A DNA stretch of 64,000 bases from Psoroptes ovis (taxonomy: Eukaryota > Arthropoda > Arachnida > Sarcoptiformes > Psoroptidae). The notes under the pieces are model-generated. The model was not told the origin of the DNA and did not search any database. It saw only the letters and a program-made list of their open reading frames with translations. Positions 1-13,997 of this stretch are shown in pieces (within the stretch, counting starts at the first letter, position 1; every line of letters starts with the position of its first letter). The stretch covers positions 62,001-126,000 of the forward strand of contig PQWQ01000031.1 of assembly GCA_002943765.1 (NCBI GenBank), in the 5' to 3' direction. The position numbers and the translations under genes are program-made.

Positions 1-123
1 CGGTACCACTGACAACGGTTGATCACGCAGTTTTCGACCATCTGAATCTGATTTCGGTCCATTATGCTGTATGTCGCTAGCAGATGTTTGATTATGATCA
101 TTTTTATGTAAAAAATTTGCCAT
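1..123 (-). CDS. N-terminal end of an unidentified protein, cut by the left edge
   Basis: On the minus strand an ATG at 123-121 opens a frame that stays open to base 1 (41 codons) and leaves the window. The predicted start reads MANFLHKNDHNQTSASD and is hydrophilic, without a signal peptide. Codons (GAT, AAT, CAA, TCA, CCG, CGA) match the usage of the surrounding genes, and the first ~80 bases are more GC-rich than the DNA that follows. No family is recognisable from so short a stretch. The plus strand is also open in one frame from base 2 to a TAG near 79, so a 3' gene end on the plus strand cannot be excluded. Confidence 0.35.
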   Translation of the reverse strand, partial: MANFLHKNDHNQTSASDIQHNGPKSDSDGRKLRDQPLSVVP

Positions 124-583
124 ATCCCGGGTTATGTAAGGCATTTTTCCAATCAATGTTCGATCTGGGGTCCCAACTAATATTATTCGAATCAGAAAAA
201 ATCAGAATTTTTTCTCTCAATTTCTCGAATGGTAGAATCGTTCCATTGTATTTATATGAATGGAACAGAAATTCAAATTAAAAAATTTGAAAATTCCACC
301 AAGAATTGGCATTGATAGATGGCAGTGAAATTCAAAAATTTTTGCAAAATTTTTGAAAAAATTTCAATTTTTCACCCTTATTATTAATATGGCTAAGATT
401 AATTTAAAATCTGAATAAAAACATTTGAAATGAATCAGAAATCATTCATTTTGAATGAAAAAAAACTGCCATAGACCAATACATGACGAAAACACACAGA
501 GATAAACATATATTCATTTTTTCAAAAGATTTAAAAGGAAAAAAATTAGTAAATTTTCATAATATATTCTCGCATTGATATAT

Positions 584-661
584 GAGGTTGTCCTGAAAGT
601 TTTTGACGATTTATTAATTGAAAAACATTTGAAAATCGACAAAAACTTTTCGGACAATTCA
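584..661. repeat. Mariner-end miniature element, hairpin type
   Basis: Ends are GGTTGTCCTGAAAGTTTTTG and its diverged inverse. The interior is not the common one: the arms continue into a short palindrome (GACGATT / AATCGAC), giving a simple hairpin. Confidence 0.75.
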
Positions 662-1466
662 ATATTTATCATCATTCATTCATTCATTCAATTTTGAAAT
701 GCTAAAAATAAATGCTTAGTTGCTTTCACTCCCACTCACACACAGAGAATATGGGCGAAATTCTTGATGATGTCATAATTTGAAATGCGGCGAGAAAGAT
801 TATCAAACAAACAGGCAACAATAATGATAATAAAATATTTTCCATTCATCATCATCATTGATCAATGTTTATCTGTTTATTACACAAAAAAAAAATGACA
901 AATTTATAAGAAAAATTCAGATCAAGTTTACTCTTAAGTGAAATTCCTTGAAAAATTCTTTTCATTCAAAACAATGATTTCATCATTTTCAACAACAACC
1001 TTCGATCATTTACAACCTTAAATCATTAGTTATTAGTGTATAAGGTTGATTAGTTTATGTACATACACATGGTGCATATTCAATTCAATTTCGGTCAAGT
1101 TTATTCAATTGTTCTTGTAAGATTTTCACTTAAGAGGTGGTAATAAACGATTCCTAGTTGCAATCAGTGACGTATGGCTACATGGATTCTCGAGGACATA
1201 TTGCCGATTGCTTATTTTACTGATAATTTAAATTGAAAAATATGAATTAAACCTTAAGAAAAACAAGCAATATCATATGTCAAAAAAAAAAAATGAATGA
1301 AATGAAATGAATATGTAATAAACATAAACAACAAGTAAACAAACACATTCATTAAATTTTTTTCATTCATTGAAATTGAAGAACGGTAAACAAAATGATA
1401 TTATTATTAATACGCGACCATATACCACCGAAAACAAGCCGAACAGCAAACAAAATTTATGAAATA

Positions 1467-1549
1467 TTAGGCTGTCCAAAAAGTTCATTCGGCTTAATCC
1501 GAATAGAGTCGCTAGATGAAAATCGACCAAAACTTTCCGGACAACTTAA
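1467..1549 (+). repeat. Mariner-end miniature element, common type
   Basis: Left end GGCTGTCCAAAAAGTTC, interior CATTCGGCTTAATCCGAATA, right end AACTTTCCGGACAACTTAA. It carries the standard asymmetric core in the orientation defined here as plus. Confidence 0.85.
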
Positions 1550-1788
1550 TAATAAAATGTGTTCTTAAGATTAAGATTTCAATTACAAATGTGTGGAAAG
1601 AAAGTGGGGAGAAATAATTTGTGAAAATTTTTACGAAGAATTTTGAATGAATAATTCTTTGTGAAAATAGTGAATAACAGTGAAATTCTTCTACTACGTA
1701 TTTAAGAAATAAGCGAAAGAATAAATAATAATATTCTTAATCCTCACACAGTTAAGAATGTGATTAGTGTTGTTAGTATTATTAGTTA

Positions 1789-1910
1789 CAGGGTTTTAAA
1801 GTTTTAATTCGTAGTTTTAAAATTGAATTTCGTAGTTTTTAATGAAATTTCGAATTGTAAAATTACGAAATTTAATTTCAAAACTACGAATTAAAACTTT
1901 AAATCCCTAA
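1789..1910. repeat. ~120 bp palindromic miniature element (second family), copy 1
   Basis: Starts ACAGGGTTTTAAAGTTTTAA, with internal TTCGTAGTTTT blocks, and ends with the inverse, AAAACTACGAATTAAAACTT then AAATCCCT. It is nearly palindromic over its whole length and unrelated to the mariner-end family. Other copies lie at 9070, 12778 and 53986. Confidence 0.8.
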
Positions 1911-2398
1911 GTAATATTATTATTACATTAATATTGCCTCACCCAAGAACCTTCGGTTGTTCGTTCGGTTGTTGTTGCGTTCATTTCTGCAATTCTTTGG
2001 CTGTTTCACATTTATTTATATATAATTCGGTGGATTAAAACATCGCAACAAATTAAGACTATTGTTATTGATGATGATGAAGATGATGCATGTTGTTGTC
2101 TATGCAATGGTGTATTAATTGAAGAATTGATCATAATAAAACAATTTAAAAATTTGTAAAATTTTGCCACATTTGTTCAATTTGATTTGTTTGTTTTAAA
2201 CGTCTTAAACTCATTGAATTTTCTCAAATATTTGATTACTAAGAGTCTTAAGATTATAGATTTTTTTCATCCATATTCATTCATTTATCATCATCTTTGA
2301 GTGAAAAATTCATCGGTGAAAATCTTTTAAAAACTTTGTGATAAGTGATTCAAGTTTAATTTTTGTGATTTTTTTAAATCGAATTTTTGACCCTTACA

Positions 2399-3531
2399 AT
2401 GGCCACCGTAGGTCGGATGGCTGATTCAAATCAAATTCATAAAAATTCCAAGACCCCATCAGCTGCTGGAAAGAAAAATGCACCGACAACAAATCCAACC
2501 ACAAAACAACAAGTCACATCGAATGCATCCGTAAATTCATTTCAATCAATGTCATTGGAAGAAATTCAACCCGAACTGATTGCATATGGACCTAGTGGTG
2601 ATATGATAACTATAACCCACGATGTACCGGCAAAAAAAGCATTTCAAATGCTTAAAGATGCAAATATGTTGGAATTTCCTCGAGTAGTATTCATTACACA
2701 TGGATTTTGGGGTAGTGCCCGTTCGAAATGGATACATGATTTGAAGCAAAAATTTTTCGATGAATCAGATCAAACATTCGTCATATTAGGTTGGGGTAAA
2801 GGTGCTGAATTGCCTGCATTTAAATATGCACAAGCCGTTGCTAATGTTGAAACAGTGGCCAAATGGTTTTCGAATTATGTGCTGGAACTGAAACGAAAAA
2901 ATATTACTAAAACCATACATAAAGGTTCCATTTGGGGAATCGGTGAAGGTATCGGTGCACATATTATGGGCTTAGCTGGCCGCTGGTCACAACATGCATT
3001 CAATCGTATTACAGGTATTTCACAGGCTAAAGTTGATTTGAATGTTGATTTTAATAATTTTTTTCAAATTTTCTAGGATTGGATCCGGCCGGACCAGGAT
3101 TCGAATTGGTTAATGAAAATCTTATGTTACGTAGTGATGATGCACCGTTTGTTGATGTTGCACATACTGATTCACATCATGAATTTCGATCATCCGAACA
3201 TTATGCATTGATTAATAAATATGGTACATTAAAACCATGTGGTACACTAGATATTTATGTTAATTTCGGTTATAATCAACCGAATGCAGCTGATTTCACT
3301 AATGCTGGTTCACATTTACGTTCAATCGAATTGTTTGCATGGAGTATCGAAAATCCAGGCGAATTGCGAACACAATTTCTTCTTAAAGAAACACCATCGA
3401 TTGATAAACCAGTTGATAAAATCAAACGTACAGTTCAACCAGCTGAAATGGGTTATTGGGCCGATCCAAAAGCGACTGGATGTTATTATCTGGAAACAAA
3501 CGGGGAAGAACCATGGAAAGAAGGATTTTAA
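2399..3531 (+). CDS. Lipase-family protein with missing catalytic serine (pseudo-lipase)
   Basis: Two exons, 2399-3014 and 3077-3531, split by a 62 bp GT-AG intron, encode 356 aa of the pancreatic-lipase family (alpha/beta hydrolase). Seen: the oxyanion-hole strand FITHGFWGS near residue 100, a nucleophile elbow reading GIGEGIGAH where active lipases have GHSLGAH, then GLDPAGPGF with the catalytic Asp (about 208), VDVAHTD, and SHLRS with the catalytic His (about 285). The serine position is therefore Gly (about 184), so hydrolysis is unlikely. Dipteran yolk proteins lost the same serine and serve as storage or binding proteins. Start: the first in-frame ATG; an upstream in-frame TTG is not used. 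The first ~55 residues are low complexity and no signal peptide is visible, so a further 5' exon is possible. A polyadenylation signal AATAAA lies at 3710-3715. Confidence 0.88.
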
Positions 3532-3928
3532 AATGTTGATGATCTGCGCAAAATTTTTTTCAATTTTATACATTGAAAATACTTGAATCATCTTGACTCA
3601 ATTTCATTATCATCATTATCATTCACATTCATTCATTCATTGACTATTCAAATTTTACATCATTATAACTTTCATATTTACGATATTTTACCCCTTTTTT
3701 TCTATTAATAATAAAAGTTCAAAACAATAAAACAAATTAGGTTGTCCGAAAAGTTCATTCGGCTTAATCAATAATAGAGTTGCTTAATGAAAATCGGCCA
3801 CGACTTTTCGGACATCCTTCAATAATTTTAATATCTGTTTTTCTATTATTTTTATTATTGAAATTCAAGTGCATTTAAGGTTATACATATGGTTTGGTGA
3901 AGGGGTTTGAAACATTTTTATATTATTT
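3532..3928. other. Convergent 3' intergenic region
   Basis: Separates the stop codons of the pseudo-lipase (+) and the glutamate receptor (-). It holds AATAAA signals at 3710-3730 and one mariner-end element starting 22 bp after the first of them. Confidence 0.6.
3738..3820 (+). repeat. Mariner-end miniature element, common type
   Basis: TTAGGTTGTCCGAAAAGTTC ... GACTTTTCGGACATCC. It lies just downstream of the lipase-like gene's poly(A) signal, so it may sit at or near the transcript end. Confidence 0.85.
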
Positions 3929-6900
3929 TTATCGAAACATTGATTCAAATGAAAGATTCAACGAAGCTGTTGTTGGTTGTTGTGGTGGTGGTGGTTGTTG
4001 TTGTGCTGCTGCTGCTGATGATGATGATGATTGTGAAGGTTGAAGCGGCTGCTGCTGTGGCTGTGGCTGAGGCTGTTGTTCATCGATCACGCCGATCGAT
4101 GTTGAAGTATTGAATTCTTGATCATGATTCATCTAGGGGGGTTTGTGGGGGGTCAGAGAAAATAGAAACGAAAGAATATGGTTCGATTATTCAAGATAAG
4201 AAAATCAAAGAATTTTTCAATTTTTCAATTTTAAAATTCATGAATATTCGAAATTGAATATTGAAATATTGGAAAAATATTAGGCTGTCCGAAAAGTTCG
4301 TTCGGCTTAATCACAATAGAGTTGCTTGCATGAAAATCGGCCAGTACTTTACGGACAATCTAATATAGTAAAATGAAAAATATTCATTCATCACCTACCT
4401 TTAATTGAATATTTCGTATCAACTTTGTTGGTTTTCCCGTTATCGAAATACATAGAATTGAACGCATTGCTTCATTCAATGTTATCTAGAAGTGATTGAA
4501 ACACGAATGAAATAAATAAAATGAAAAATATTGAAAGGGTTAAAATGTGTCAAAAACTATTTGGGTTGTCCCATAAGTTCTTGCCGATTTTTTAGATTTT
4601 TTTTTTCATTCGAAAAACGGCAAGAACTTATGGGACAGCCTCTAATATATTTGAATGATTTGATTTAATTGTATATTTACATTATAAGTTGATGAATCAT
4701 GTTGTGCTTTCATAATAAATTCACCTAAAGCGACAATCATTGCCAACATTAGGCCACTGATTAGAATGTAAAAACATCCGGCAACCGAATTCAATGTCAA
4801 TGTATATTGATTGGTGTCCTATATTTGATGATAATGGAAATATATTTATTATTATTTGGGAAATATTCAATATTATTGAATAATATTACTTTTTGTTCTT
4901 TTGATTTGCATTCACTTCGGTCGAACCACCAACGATTCTCCAAACGGGTTAGATCACCATTTTCAATCAGATATAATATGGCTAAATTTAATTTTTCTCG
5001 CAATATTGAACCACGAGGTGTTGCAACACCATAACCTTTTGCATCGAAATTTCTACCCACTTTCATCGTATCACATGGTTTACGTTCATTTACATAATCA
5101 TTTTTGGTGCTTTCAATCAAGAATGCATATTTGCCTTTGGATTCACGTACACGTCGGATACCATCTTCATATGAATCGACAAAAACATGTGGTCGAGATT
5201 TCATAAATTCCCACATTCGTTGATGTACAGCTATTTTGGATCTCTTTGAAAAAATAATGAAATTTGGAAAAATTGAAATTATTCAATTATCTTGGGTCCC
5301 CCCCGAAATCCGAAAACCTTACCCGAAAAAATTCCATCGATGATGAATCGGCCAAAACACCGTATTCAATTTCAGTTTGTTTAACTAAATCATCCGCCGA
5401 ATTAATCGGTGTTACCATACGTTCAACAGTCAGAAATGCAGCTAAATTAGCCGTATATGAACTTATAAGTATTAGGGTAAAAAATGACCAAACAGATCCG
5501 ACAATACGTCCAGCAATGGATCGTGGATAAACATCACAACCTTGTTGCATAATTGCTCCCAATGCAAACCAAAGTGAATTATATAATGAAAAATCATTCG
5601 ATACATGTGGCCCATAAACGGTTTCTTCATAACGCCATTCATATGGAGAAAATCGTGACACTAAAAATAGTACAACCGATACACCAACATATGCCAATAT
5701 GACACACATCCATATTTCATAACTTAATGGATTCATAAATGAAAATACACCGGGATTTTTTTTCTGTGGTTTTTTAATCATAATCGAAATACCTAACGAC
5801 ATGAATGGCTTAGTGAAATCGATAACACGTTCACGTGCTGATGTTATTGTTAATGGTGCAATTGCAATATCAGCTTCATGACGTACTAATTCACCGACCA
5901 TACCATTCCATTCTTTACTATTATTCTTAACGATTCCACCATATTTCGAATCTTTAACCAAATGCATTTCATATGTTATATTCAAATGTTGAGCAATTAA
6001 ATCAGCCAGATCTTTACAATAACCTTCGAAACGATCATTTCCTTGAAATTTTTTACCACCTTGAGCTTTTTTCACAATTAAATATGGTTCTTCAACAATC
6101 GACGTTACGTAGTAAACCTTATTCTCCAAATTGTCTAAATAATCTTTTTCAGATTTCTTTTTCTTCAGCTCCGAATCTAGCCGTAGACCATTTGCAATTG
6201 TCCAATTTCCAATTTTATGCGGTTTCCGATTCAAACCTGATTCAATTATATCAATTGTATAATTTTCTCTACGACCTTGGTGATTAAAATCAATATGACC
6301 AGTAAGGCTATTGATTTTCTGTTTGGAAATTGTTTTTCTAATTTGTTCACCAAATTTTGTCGAAAGCATTTGTTCAATTTGTACCGAATTACATGCATTT
6401 GTATGGTTCGGAAATGAATTTGTGGCTGAATTCGAGTTTGCCGATGAAGATCCAATGGTCCGTTGATCATTGAACATTGAAAAAAATGTCCGATATAAAA
6501 CATGTACAGCATCAAACAACAGTAAACCATCGGATATTTGTTCCATTAATGTTGTCGATGATTGAATCGGTGATTTAATATTATTGAAATTTTGATTATG
6601 TTTATTATTATTGGTGAAAATATTAAAATCATTCATATTCGTTTGAAAATAACGAAAAAATATTGACCATAAACGATTTTCGATTAGTGTTGAATTCATA
6701 GGGTCAAATTGTTTGTTAGATTTTGATTGAAATAATGACCCAAATGATGATGACAATTGTAATAGCGTTATATTTACAACATAAAGTTCTTTATAATTTT
6801 CATCAAAAAATTCATCAATCGTCAAAAAATGATCAGCAATAATGAAATGATAATTTCGTACACTAACAATTATATCACGTACATGATTAATAATGATTGT

Positions 6901-9900
6901 TCGAGCTTCCAATATTGTACGACAATCTAATATTACATATTTATTCGATCGATTATCAATCAATTCCAATTGTTTTAGAATATGATTAGCTTGGGCTATA
7001 GATTTAAATGAACGTATCAATGATAAAACCATTGGATTGCTGGATGTTGTTGTTGTAGTCGATCCAGGATCATCAATATCATCATCATCATCATCATCAT
7101 TATCATTGTTAGTGTATAAAAATTCATTATTATCACCATTCAACCATTCGGTCAATTGATGCATTAAATTTTGAAAACGTAATGACCCTGTAGTGTCCCC
7201 GAACGATTAAAAAAAATTGAATTTATTAAATAAAATTCGAATTGAATTAAATCGAATATTTATTTATTAAAATATTGAATGTATAAGTAATATATTTAGG
7301 TTGTCCGGAAAGTTTTAGCCGATTCTCATTAAAAATTCTATTGATTAAGCCGAATGAACTTTTCGGACAACCTAAAAATTTTTGAATTTTATTTATTCAC
7401 ACATTGATCAAGGGTCAGTCGTTTATTCAGACCGGTAAAATAATAAAAAAAAATTTAAAATTGAAATGTGAAATCATTATATTTCATTTTCATTCAAATT
7501 CATATGCCTGAAACTCTGGAATCAAACTGATACCGACGATAATGATGATTAGGCTCATGACCATAACATGGCCATAATTTTGGGCCCAAGTAAATATTCT
7601 TCACAGCAGCACATCGACCACCGAATTTCACAGAGTTTTTTTGGGCCAAATTTTTTTCAAGTCAAATTCTCTCTTGGCCCAAATAATCTCTTTGGCAATC
7701 TTACATCGTTTTACAGCTTTGAAAGCATTCTGTGAATATTTTTTCTGCGATGAACAATGGAAAATCGATGATATGAATGAATGAATAGTCCCGAAAAGTG
7801 AAATTTGAAAAAATGGAAAAAAAACATGACAAAATCAGTGGAAAAAACATCGATTAATTATATTTTTTTTTTTTTTTTTTTTGATATTCGCTTGTGATAC
7901 CTTTCATTATTTTTTTTTTTCTATTTAGGATGCCCGAAAAGTTCATTCGGCATAATCGAATAGAGTTGTGTTCATGAAAATCAGCCAAAACTTTTCGAAC
8001 AACCTGGTGAAATAAATTCAGGTTTTTCAATTTTTTTTTCAATGTTTTACACATATGAAAAATGAATACAAAAGAAACATAATAACAACAACTATTATAA
8101 GCTGTAAATAATCGACAATAATATCATGGTACTATCATCGTTAGCATCATCATCATCATCATAGATTTATTATTTTTATTTTTAAAAATTGCCTTTTAGG
8201 CATTACCATTATATTATTTTTTTTTTTGTATTAGACTGTCCGAAAAGTTCATAAGGCTTGATCGAATAGATTTGTTTATAAAAATCGGCAAGAACTTTTT
8301 GGACAACCTTATATCATTTTTGGTATTTCGGTACAAGGATGCCAGCAGGAAGAGATAATCAATTTTTTTTCGTTGAAGAAGAAGAAAAAATAAAATATCA
8401 ACTAAACAAATAAACAAACAAAATTTTGAAAATTTGAAATAATAATTATTATAATCTCTCTTCAAAATTATACTTTACAAAATTATACTTTTACGACACT
8501 AAATAATAATGATGACAAGTATTTTTTAAATGAATATATCTGATCTAATGGAATTGAATGGGTGAAAATTTTTCAAAATTTTCAAATTTCAATTATCTCA
8601 ATGAATGACAAGTGAATAGATTCGAAGAATTTCATTCAATTCTTTGAAGAAATTTCCAAGAAAAATTTCAAAGAAAAACTCACACATCAATCTATCATCG
8701 AAGAGAGATGGTGAATGGGTGGTGGTGGTGAATGGTGGAGGTGGTGGATGTATGAAAAAATGTGAAAATCATCAAATGATAAATTTTCAAAAATAAAAAT
8801 CGAATGAAATGAAATGAAATGATCAATATGAATGACCCATCATCGATGGACTCATAAGATATTTTCGATTCGATAAAAGAGTTCTCAAGAATTTTTCCGC
8901 AGGATTTTCGGTCATAATCATTTGTGTAGTGCAACTTACCAAATATTCAATATTTGATCAATATTTTGCGTCTTAGATATTTGAAGAAAAAAAAATGATA
9001 AATATTTCAAGTTTTGATTATGTCATCAAATGAAATTTTCAAAATTTGAAAAGTGAAAAAAAATAAAATACAGGATTTCAAGTTTTAATTCGTAGTTTTA
9101 AAATTTAATTTCGTAATATTATAATGTAAAATTACATTCAAAACTATGAAAATCAATTTGAAAACTCTGAAATAAAACTTTAAACCCTGTAAAATAATTC
9201 ACAGTGAAAAAATATATGGTTGTAAACACACAAACAAAACAACAATTCATTTATTTATTTATTCATTTGAAAAAAACTTATTTTTGTTCAAATATTTCAT
9301 ATTTCATTTGAAAGTGTTTTTTTCATTTATGAATGATGATGATTTCAAATACACACACATATGCATTAGTCGTCTATGTGTAATGCAGTGAAGTGAACAG
9401 CACAAACAAAATGAATTTGAAAAATTGAAAAAGCCAAAGACATCATCATCATCATCATTGAAATATGAAAAATGAGAAGCGACACATATGATGATAATGA
9501 TGATGATGTTTTCACAGTCAAAAATTTGGTGAATGATTTATGATAAAAAATTTAAAATGAAAAATGAATAAATTCATTAAATGAATAAATTAAATATTTT
9601 GGTTGTCCGAAAAGTTCATTCGGCTTAATCGAATAGAGTTGCTTGGATGAAAACCGGCCAAAACTTTTCGGACAACAGCCTATTACAATAAATTTAAACT
9701 TTATTTTCAACGAAAAAAAAAATTGAAATTGAAAATTAAATGTCAAATATTTGTTAGTTACAAATACAAAGTAACACATATTTGAGAACATATTTCATTT
9801 ATGTTCATTTTTAATGTTTTTAATTGAAGAAATTATTTGAAATGTTTGAAAATGAATATTCAAATTAATGAATATAAAATTTGTTGCTTTCCGTACATGG

Positions 9901-12900
9901 AAAGTTTCCGGGTAATATTTTCATAATAATAGATTGTCCGATAAGTTTTTGCCATTTTTCAGATTTTTTTTTCATTCGAAAATCAGCAAAAACTTTTCGG
10001 ACAACCTTCAATAGAAATAATTTCAAGAATAATTTTGTAAGGTAATTTTTTCGTTCATTAATGATAACAACAGCAATAATAATGATAATAATACTAACGA
10101 TAATGAATCATAATGATCGGCCGAAAAGTCCGAAGAAAATGCAAAAATTCAATTCGAAAATCAAGTTAATTTAGTTTTATATCAAAAATTAAACAAAAAT
10201 GAATAACAACAAATGAAATGAAAACACATAGAAACACACAGGCACAGAAATCATTCGACCAATCGTCAATGTTAATAAGCAATATGAGATCCAAAAAAAT
10301 AAAATAAAATAAAATAAAAAATATTGAAATCAAATGTTACAAAATGAAATTTATCCATAAAAAAAAAGAAAAAATTATATTAGATTGTACGGAAAGTTTT
10401 GGCCGATTTTCATTAACAATTCTATTCGATTAAGCGTAATAAACTTTTAGGACAACCATCTAATATATTCCATGGATTCAATTCATTAATTTTATTATTA
10501 TTTATTATTATTATTATTAGATTAAGGTGAAACAACAACGAAAAAAATTATTCGAAGATATTTTTTATTTTGTTATTATAAGCAGATATGAGTGTGTTTT
10601 ACCAAAAAAAAAAAAAAAAAAATTCTGTTTCATTTCAGATTAGTAGTTGATGAACATGTTGAAATCATCATTTACTACTACTGATGAAAATTTCAAATAA
10701 AATAAAACAACAAAAAAAATGAAATTATAATCATTGATGTTTCGTTATTTAAAAAAATAAAAATAATAAATTGTCCGAAAAGTTCTGAACGATTTTAATC
10801 AGGCAATTCTATCGATTAAGCCGAATAAACTTTTCGGACAACCACCTAATCTAATAATTATAATTATTATTATGGATTGTAATGGTGAGCAGTAATTTCC
10901 ATTCAAATAACATTGTTCACTTTGATCCAAAAAAAGCTTTTGAAACGTTTGAAAATACATTTCAAATTTCCATAGAACGGTACAGATATTCTTAGAAAAT
11001 GGTCCAGAAATTTTTGAGAAGAGCTTGAACCACCAAAGAGAAAATTGAATTCAAACATTGAATTTGAAATTTTCTTTGGAAATGTCTTAGATTTAAGAAA
11101 TCTATTCAATGCTTTGATACAAGGAACATTTTTGCATATTTTTTGTGGCAGAATTTTACAAAATTTTTTCAAAGTGAATAAATTATGAATTTCTTTTGAG
11201 AAATTCTTAAGAACAAAACAAAAAAATGTGATAAAAAATGCAAAACTATTTGAAATTTTGAAATTTATTTAAGAAATGAAACAAATCATGTGTGTTTGTC
11301 TTCAAGATATTCACATTTCAATTTTGAAATCAAATTCACTAGTGAAGAATTGGATACACCCTCTCAAATTTAAAAATAAAAGTTTCGGGTAATTTTTTTT
11401 TGAAAAATTAAAAACTTGTAGAATTACATCAATAATATTAGGTTGTGTCCGGAAAGTTCATTCCGATTAATCGATAGAGTTGTTCATGAAAATCAGCCAG
11501 AACTTTCCGGACAACATGATAATTTTATTAAATATAAAAATATATCATCTATCATCGGAAAATTTTTGAAAATTTCATCGAAAAATCAAAAATATCATAA
11601 ATGAATGAATAATAATCAAAAAATTTGCTTTAAAAGAAAAGAAAAAATTTAATTTTGAATTTAATTTTTTTCTTGCACAAATCTTACAAATCTTAAGAGA
11701 TATATTAGATTGCCCGAAAAGTTAATTCCGATTAATCGAATGGAGTTGTTCATGAAAATCGGCCTAAAATTTCCGGACAATCTAAAATATAGAACAAATC
11801 GCAAATCAATCGCAAGTCACGTAAGTGAAATTTAATATTATTATATGCTGTTTTCAATTATTCTTATTTGATTCAATTAACAATTGTATCATCAAGAATC
11901 ATTTGCGCGATTTTGTTCTTAAGGAAAAAAAAAATTATTCAAATCATATTAAATATATTTTTCAATGCACATTTCTCTCGCACAATCCTCAGAAAAATGA
12001 TGTAATAAAGTAAATGTAAAAGTAAATCAAAGAAATAATCAAAGAAAACGAAAAAATTCCATATTCACCATTATCAGTATTATATAAATAAATAATGTTT
12101 GGCCATCGATAATGTTTGATTGTTTCGACTAATGGCCGTATGAAATCTGGATATAAATGAAATGTATAATGTTCATCATCATCATCATTATCATTGTCAA
12201 TATGACTATCAGTACGATCATCATCTTTATTTATTTGATTTGTTGAATAATGATCATGATGATATTGTCGATTATAACGATTATTCGATTGTTGATGTTG
12301 CTGATAAATATGATCACGTTCATCATTTGAATGCAATAATTTGGATGATGATTTAGATAATTTAGATTGAAATAATACATTTTCTTTATTATTTATGAGG
12401 CTATAACTTGATGATGTTGATGATGGAATCATTGATGATGTCGATATTAATGGTAGCTGGTAGAGTGTATGCGAGATGATGAAGTGATGATTATATTGAT
12501 GAGATTTTGATGATTATGATATATTTGAATGGGATAAAACAATGGAAAATCAATGGAAAATTATGGATAAATGAGAACAAATGAAAATGAATAAAATTTT
12601 CACCTTGAATACTGATGAATATGATGCTATCGCACGATAACTATTGAATAAGCCACTTGGTGGTATTATGAATGCCATAATGCCACGATTTAATTGAAGG
12701 CAAACTACGAGAAATAATTGGAAAAATATGTTTAAAATAATGAAATAATGAAATCAAAAATTTCTGGTAAAATTATTACAAGGTTTCAAGTTTTGATTCG
12801 TAGTTTTAAAGCTGATTTTCGTAGTTTTGAATGGTAATTTCAAATTGTAAAATTATGAAATCGAATTTTAAAACTACGAATAAAAACTTTAAACCTTGTA

Positions 12901-13954
12901 TAATTCATAAACACACACACACATTATTTGCACATGAGTTTTTGGTTGATTGCGAGATATACAGATTTGAATTTTGAATTATTTTATTTTATTTCGATGT
13001 TAAATGTTCTTGGGAATCAATAATTTATGATTCATTTGATTATGTGAACTTGTAAATGTTCAAAAATATGGGCCAGAATTGTATTGGGTATTTTTTTCAA
13101 CCATCAAAAAGTCATAGTCAAAGTCTTTATTACTTTATCATTATGATTAATAGGTTGTCCAAAAAGTTCTGGACGATTTTCATGAGCAACTCGGGTCGAT
13201 TATGCCGAATGAACTTTTCGGACAGCCTAATATTATCAAGTTAAATTATGTGATCATTCTCACTAAATGTGCATTGCATATCTCAATGACTTTGAATATA
13301 ATTTTTTTATTTTATTTTTTTGATATTCTTGAGTTAATTTTTATCTTTTTATATATCAGGTTGTCTGAAAAATTCATTCGGCTTAATTGAATAGAGTTAC
13401 TCATGAAAATCGGTCAGAACTTTTCGGACAACTTAATTCTGCGAAATTCTGTAAATGTTCTGGCGTTTTACTTTTTCATTTTTGAATCGGCATATTGTCT
13501 TCACAACGAGAATAGAAATAAAGAAAAATCTGAGAATATTCACGTATAGATTCACACTTAATAGTCAGATACACAGAGACAGATGGAAATAGATCTACCC
13601 GAAAAAAAAACATGGCCCGAATCATAAAGATTTTTTTTTTTTTTTGATACAAAATTGTTACCTTGCTATTAGACTGTCCGAAAAGTTCATTCGGCTTAAT
13701 CCGAATAGAGTTGCCACATGAAAACCCGGCCAAAACTTTTCGGACAACTTAATACATTTTCCATCATTTATTTCGGTGAATTACAAATATGGAAAAAAAA
13801 GAGAAGAAATTTTATCACATTTTCATTTCCATTTTATTATTTAGGTTGTCCTAAAAGTTCTGGCCGATTATATCGTAAGAAAATCATGAGAAAATCGGCA
13901 ATAACTTATCGGACAACCTAAATATTTCTCATATCACTTGTATTTGTCTTGTCT

Positions 13955-13997
<43 letters not shown>

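Larger units (their letters stand above)
124..2398. other. Non-coding intergenic DNA
   Basis: AT-rich sequence between the left-edge gene and the lipase-like gene. It holds two copies of the ~80 bp mariner-end element (584-661, 1467-1549), one copy of the ~120 bp palindromic element (1789-1910) and short ATT/ATG microsatellites. The small open frame at 84-281 has no coding character. Confidence 0.6.
7188..12068. other. 4.9 kb intron 4 of the glutamate receptor gene
   Basis: Non-coding DNA between the amino-terminal-domain exons. It carries nine mariner-end elements (7296 to 11786), one ~120 bp palindrome (9070-9192) and ATG/ATT microsatellites. No exon-like frame was found inside it. Confidence 0.8.

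Noticed and set aside
3907..4113. Plus-strand frame of valine, leucine and alanine runs
   Set aside because: It is the antisense of the Pro/Gln-rich last exon of the glutamate receptor; repeat codons stay open on both strands.
3929..7187. Kainate-type identity of the glutamate receptor
   Set aside because: The ligand-binding and pore core (SLGISIMIKKPQKKNPG, MQQGCD, FFRRSKIAV) is closer to AMPA-type subunits.
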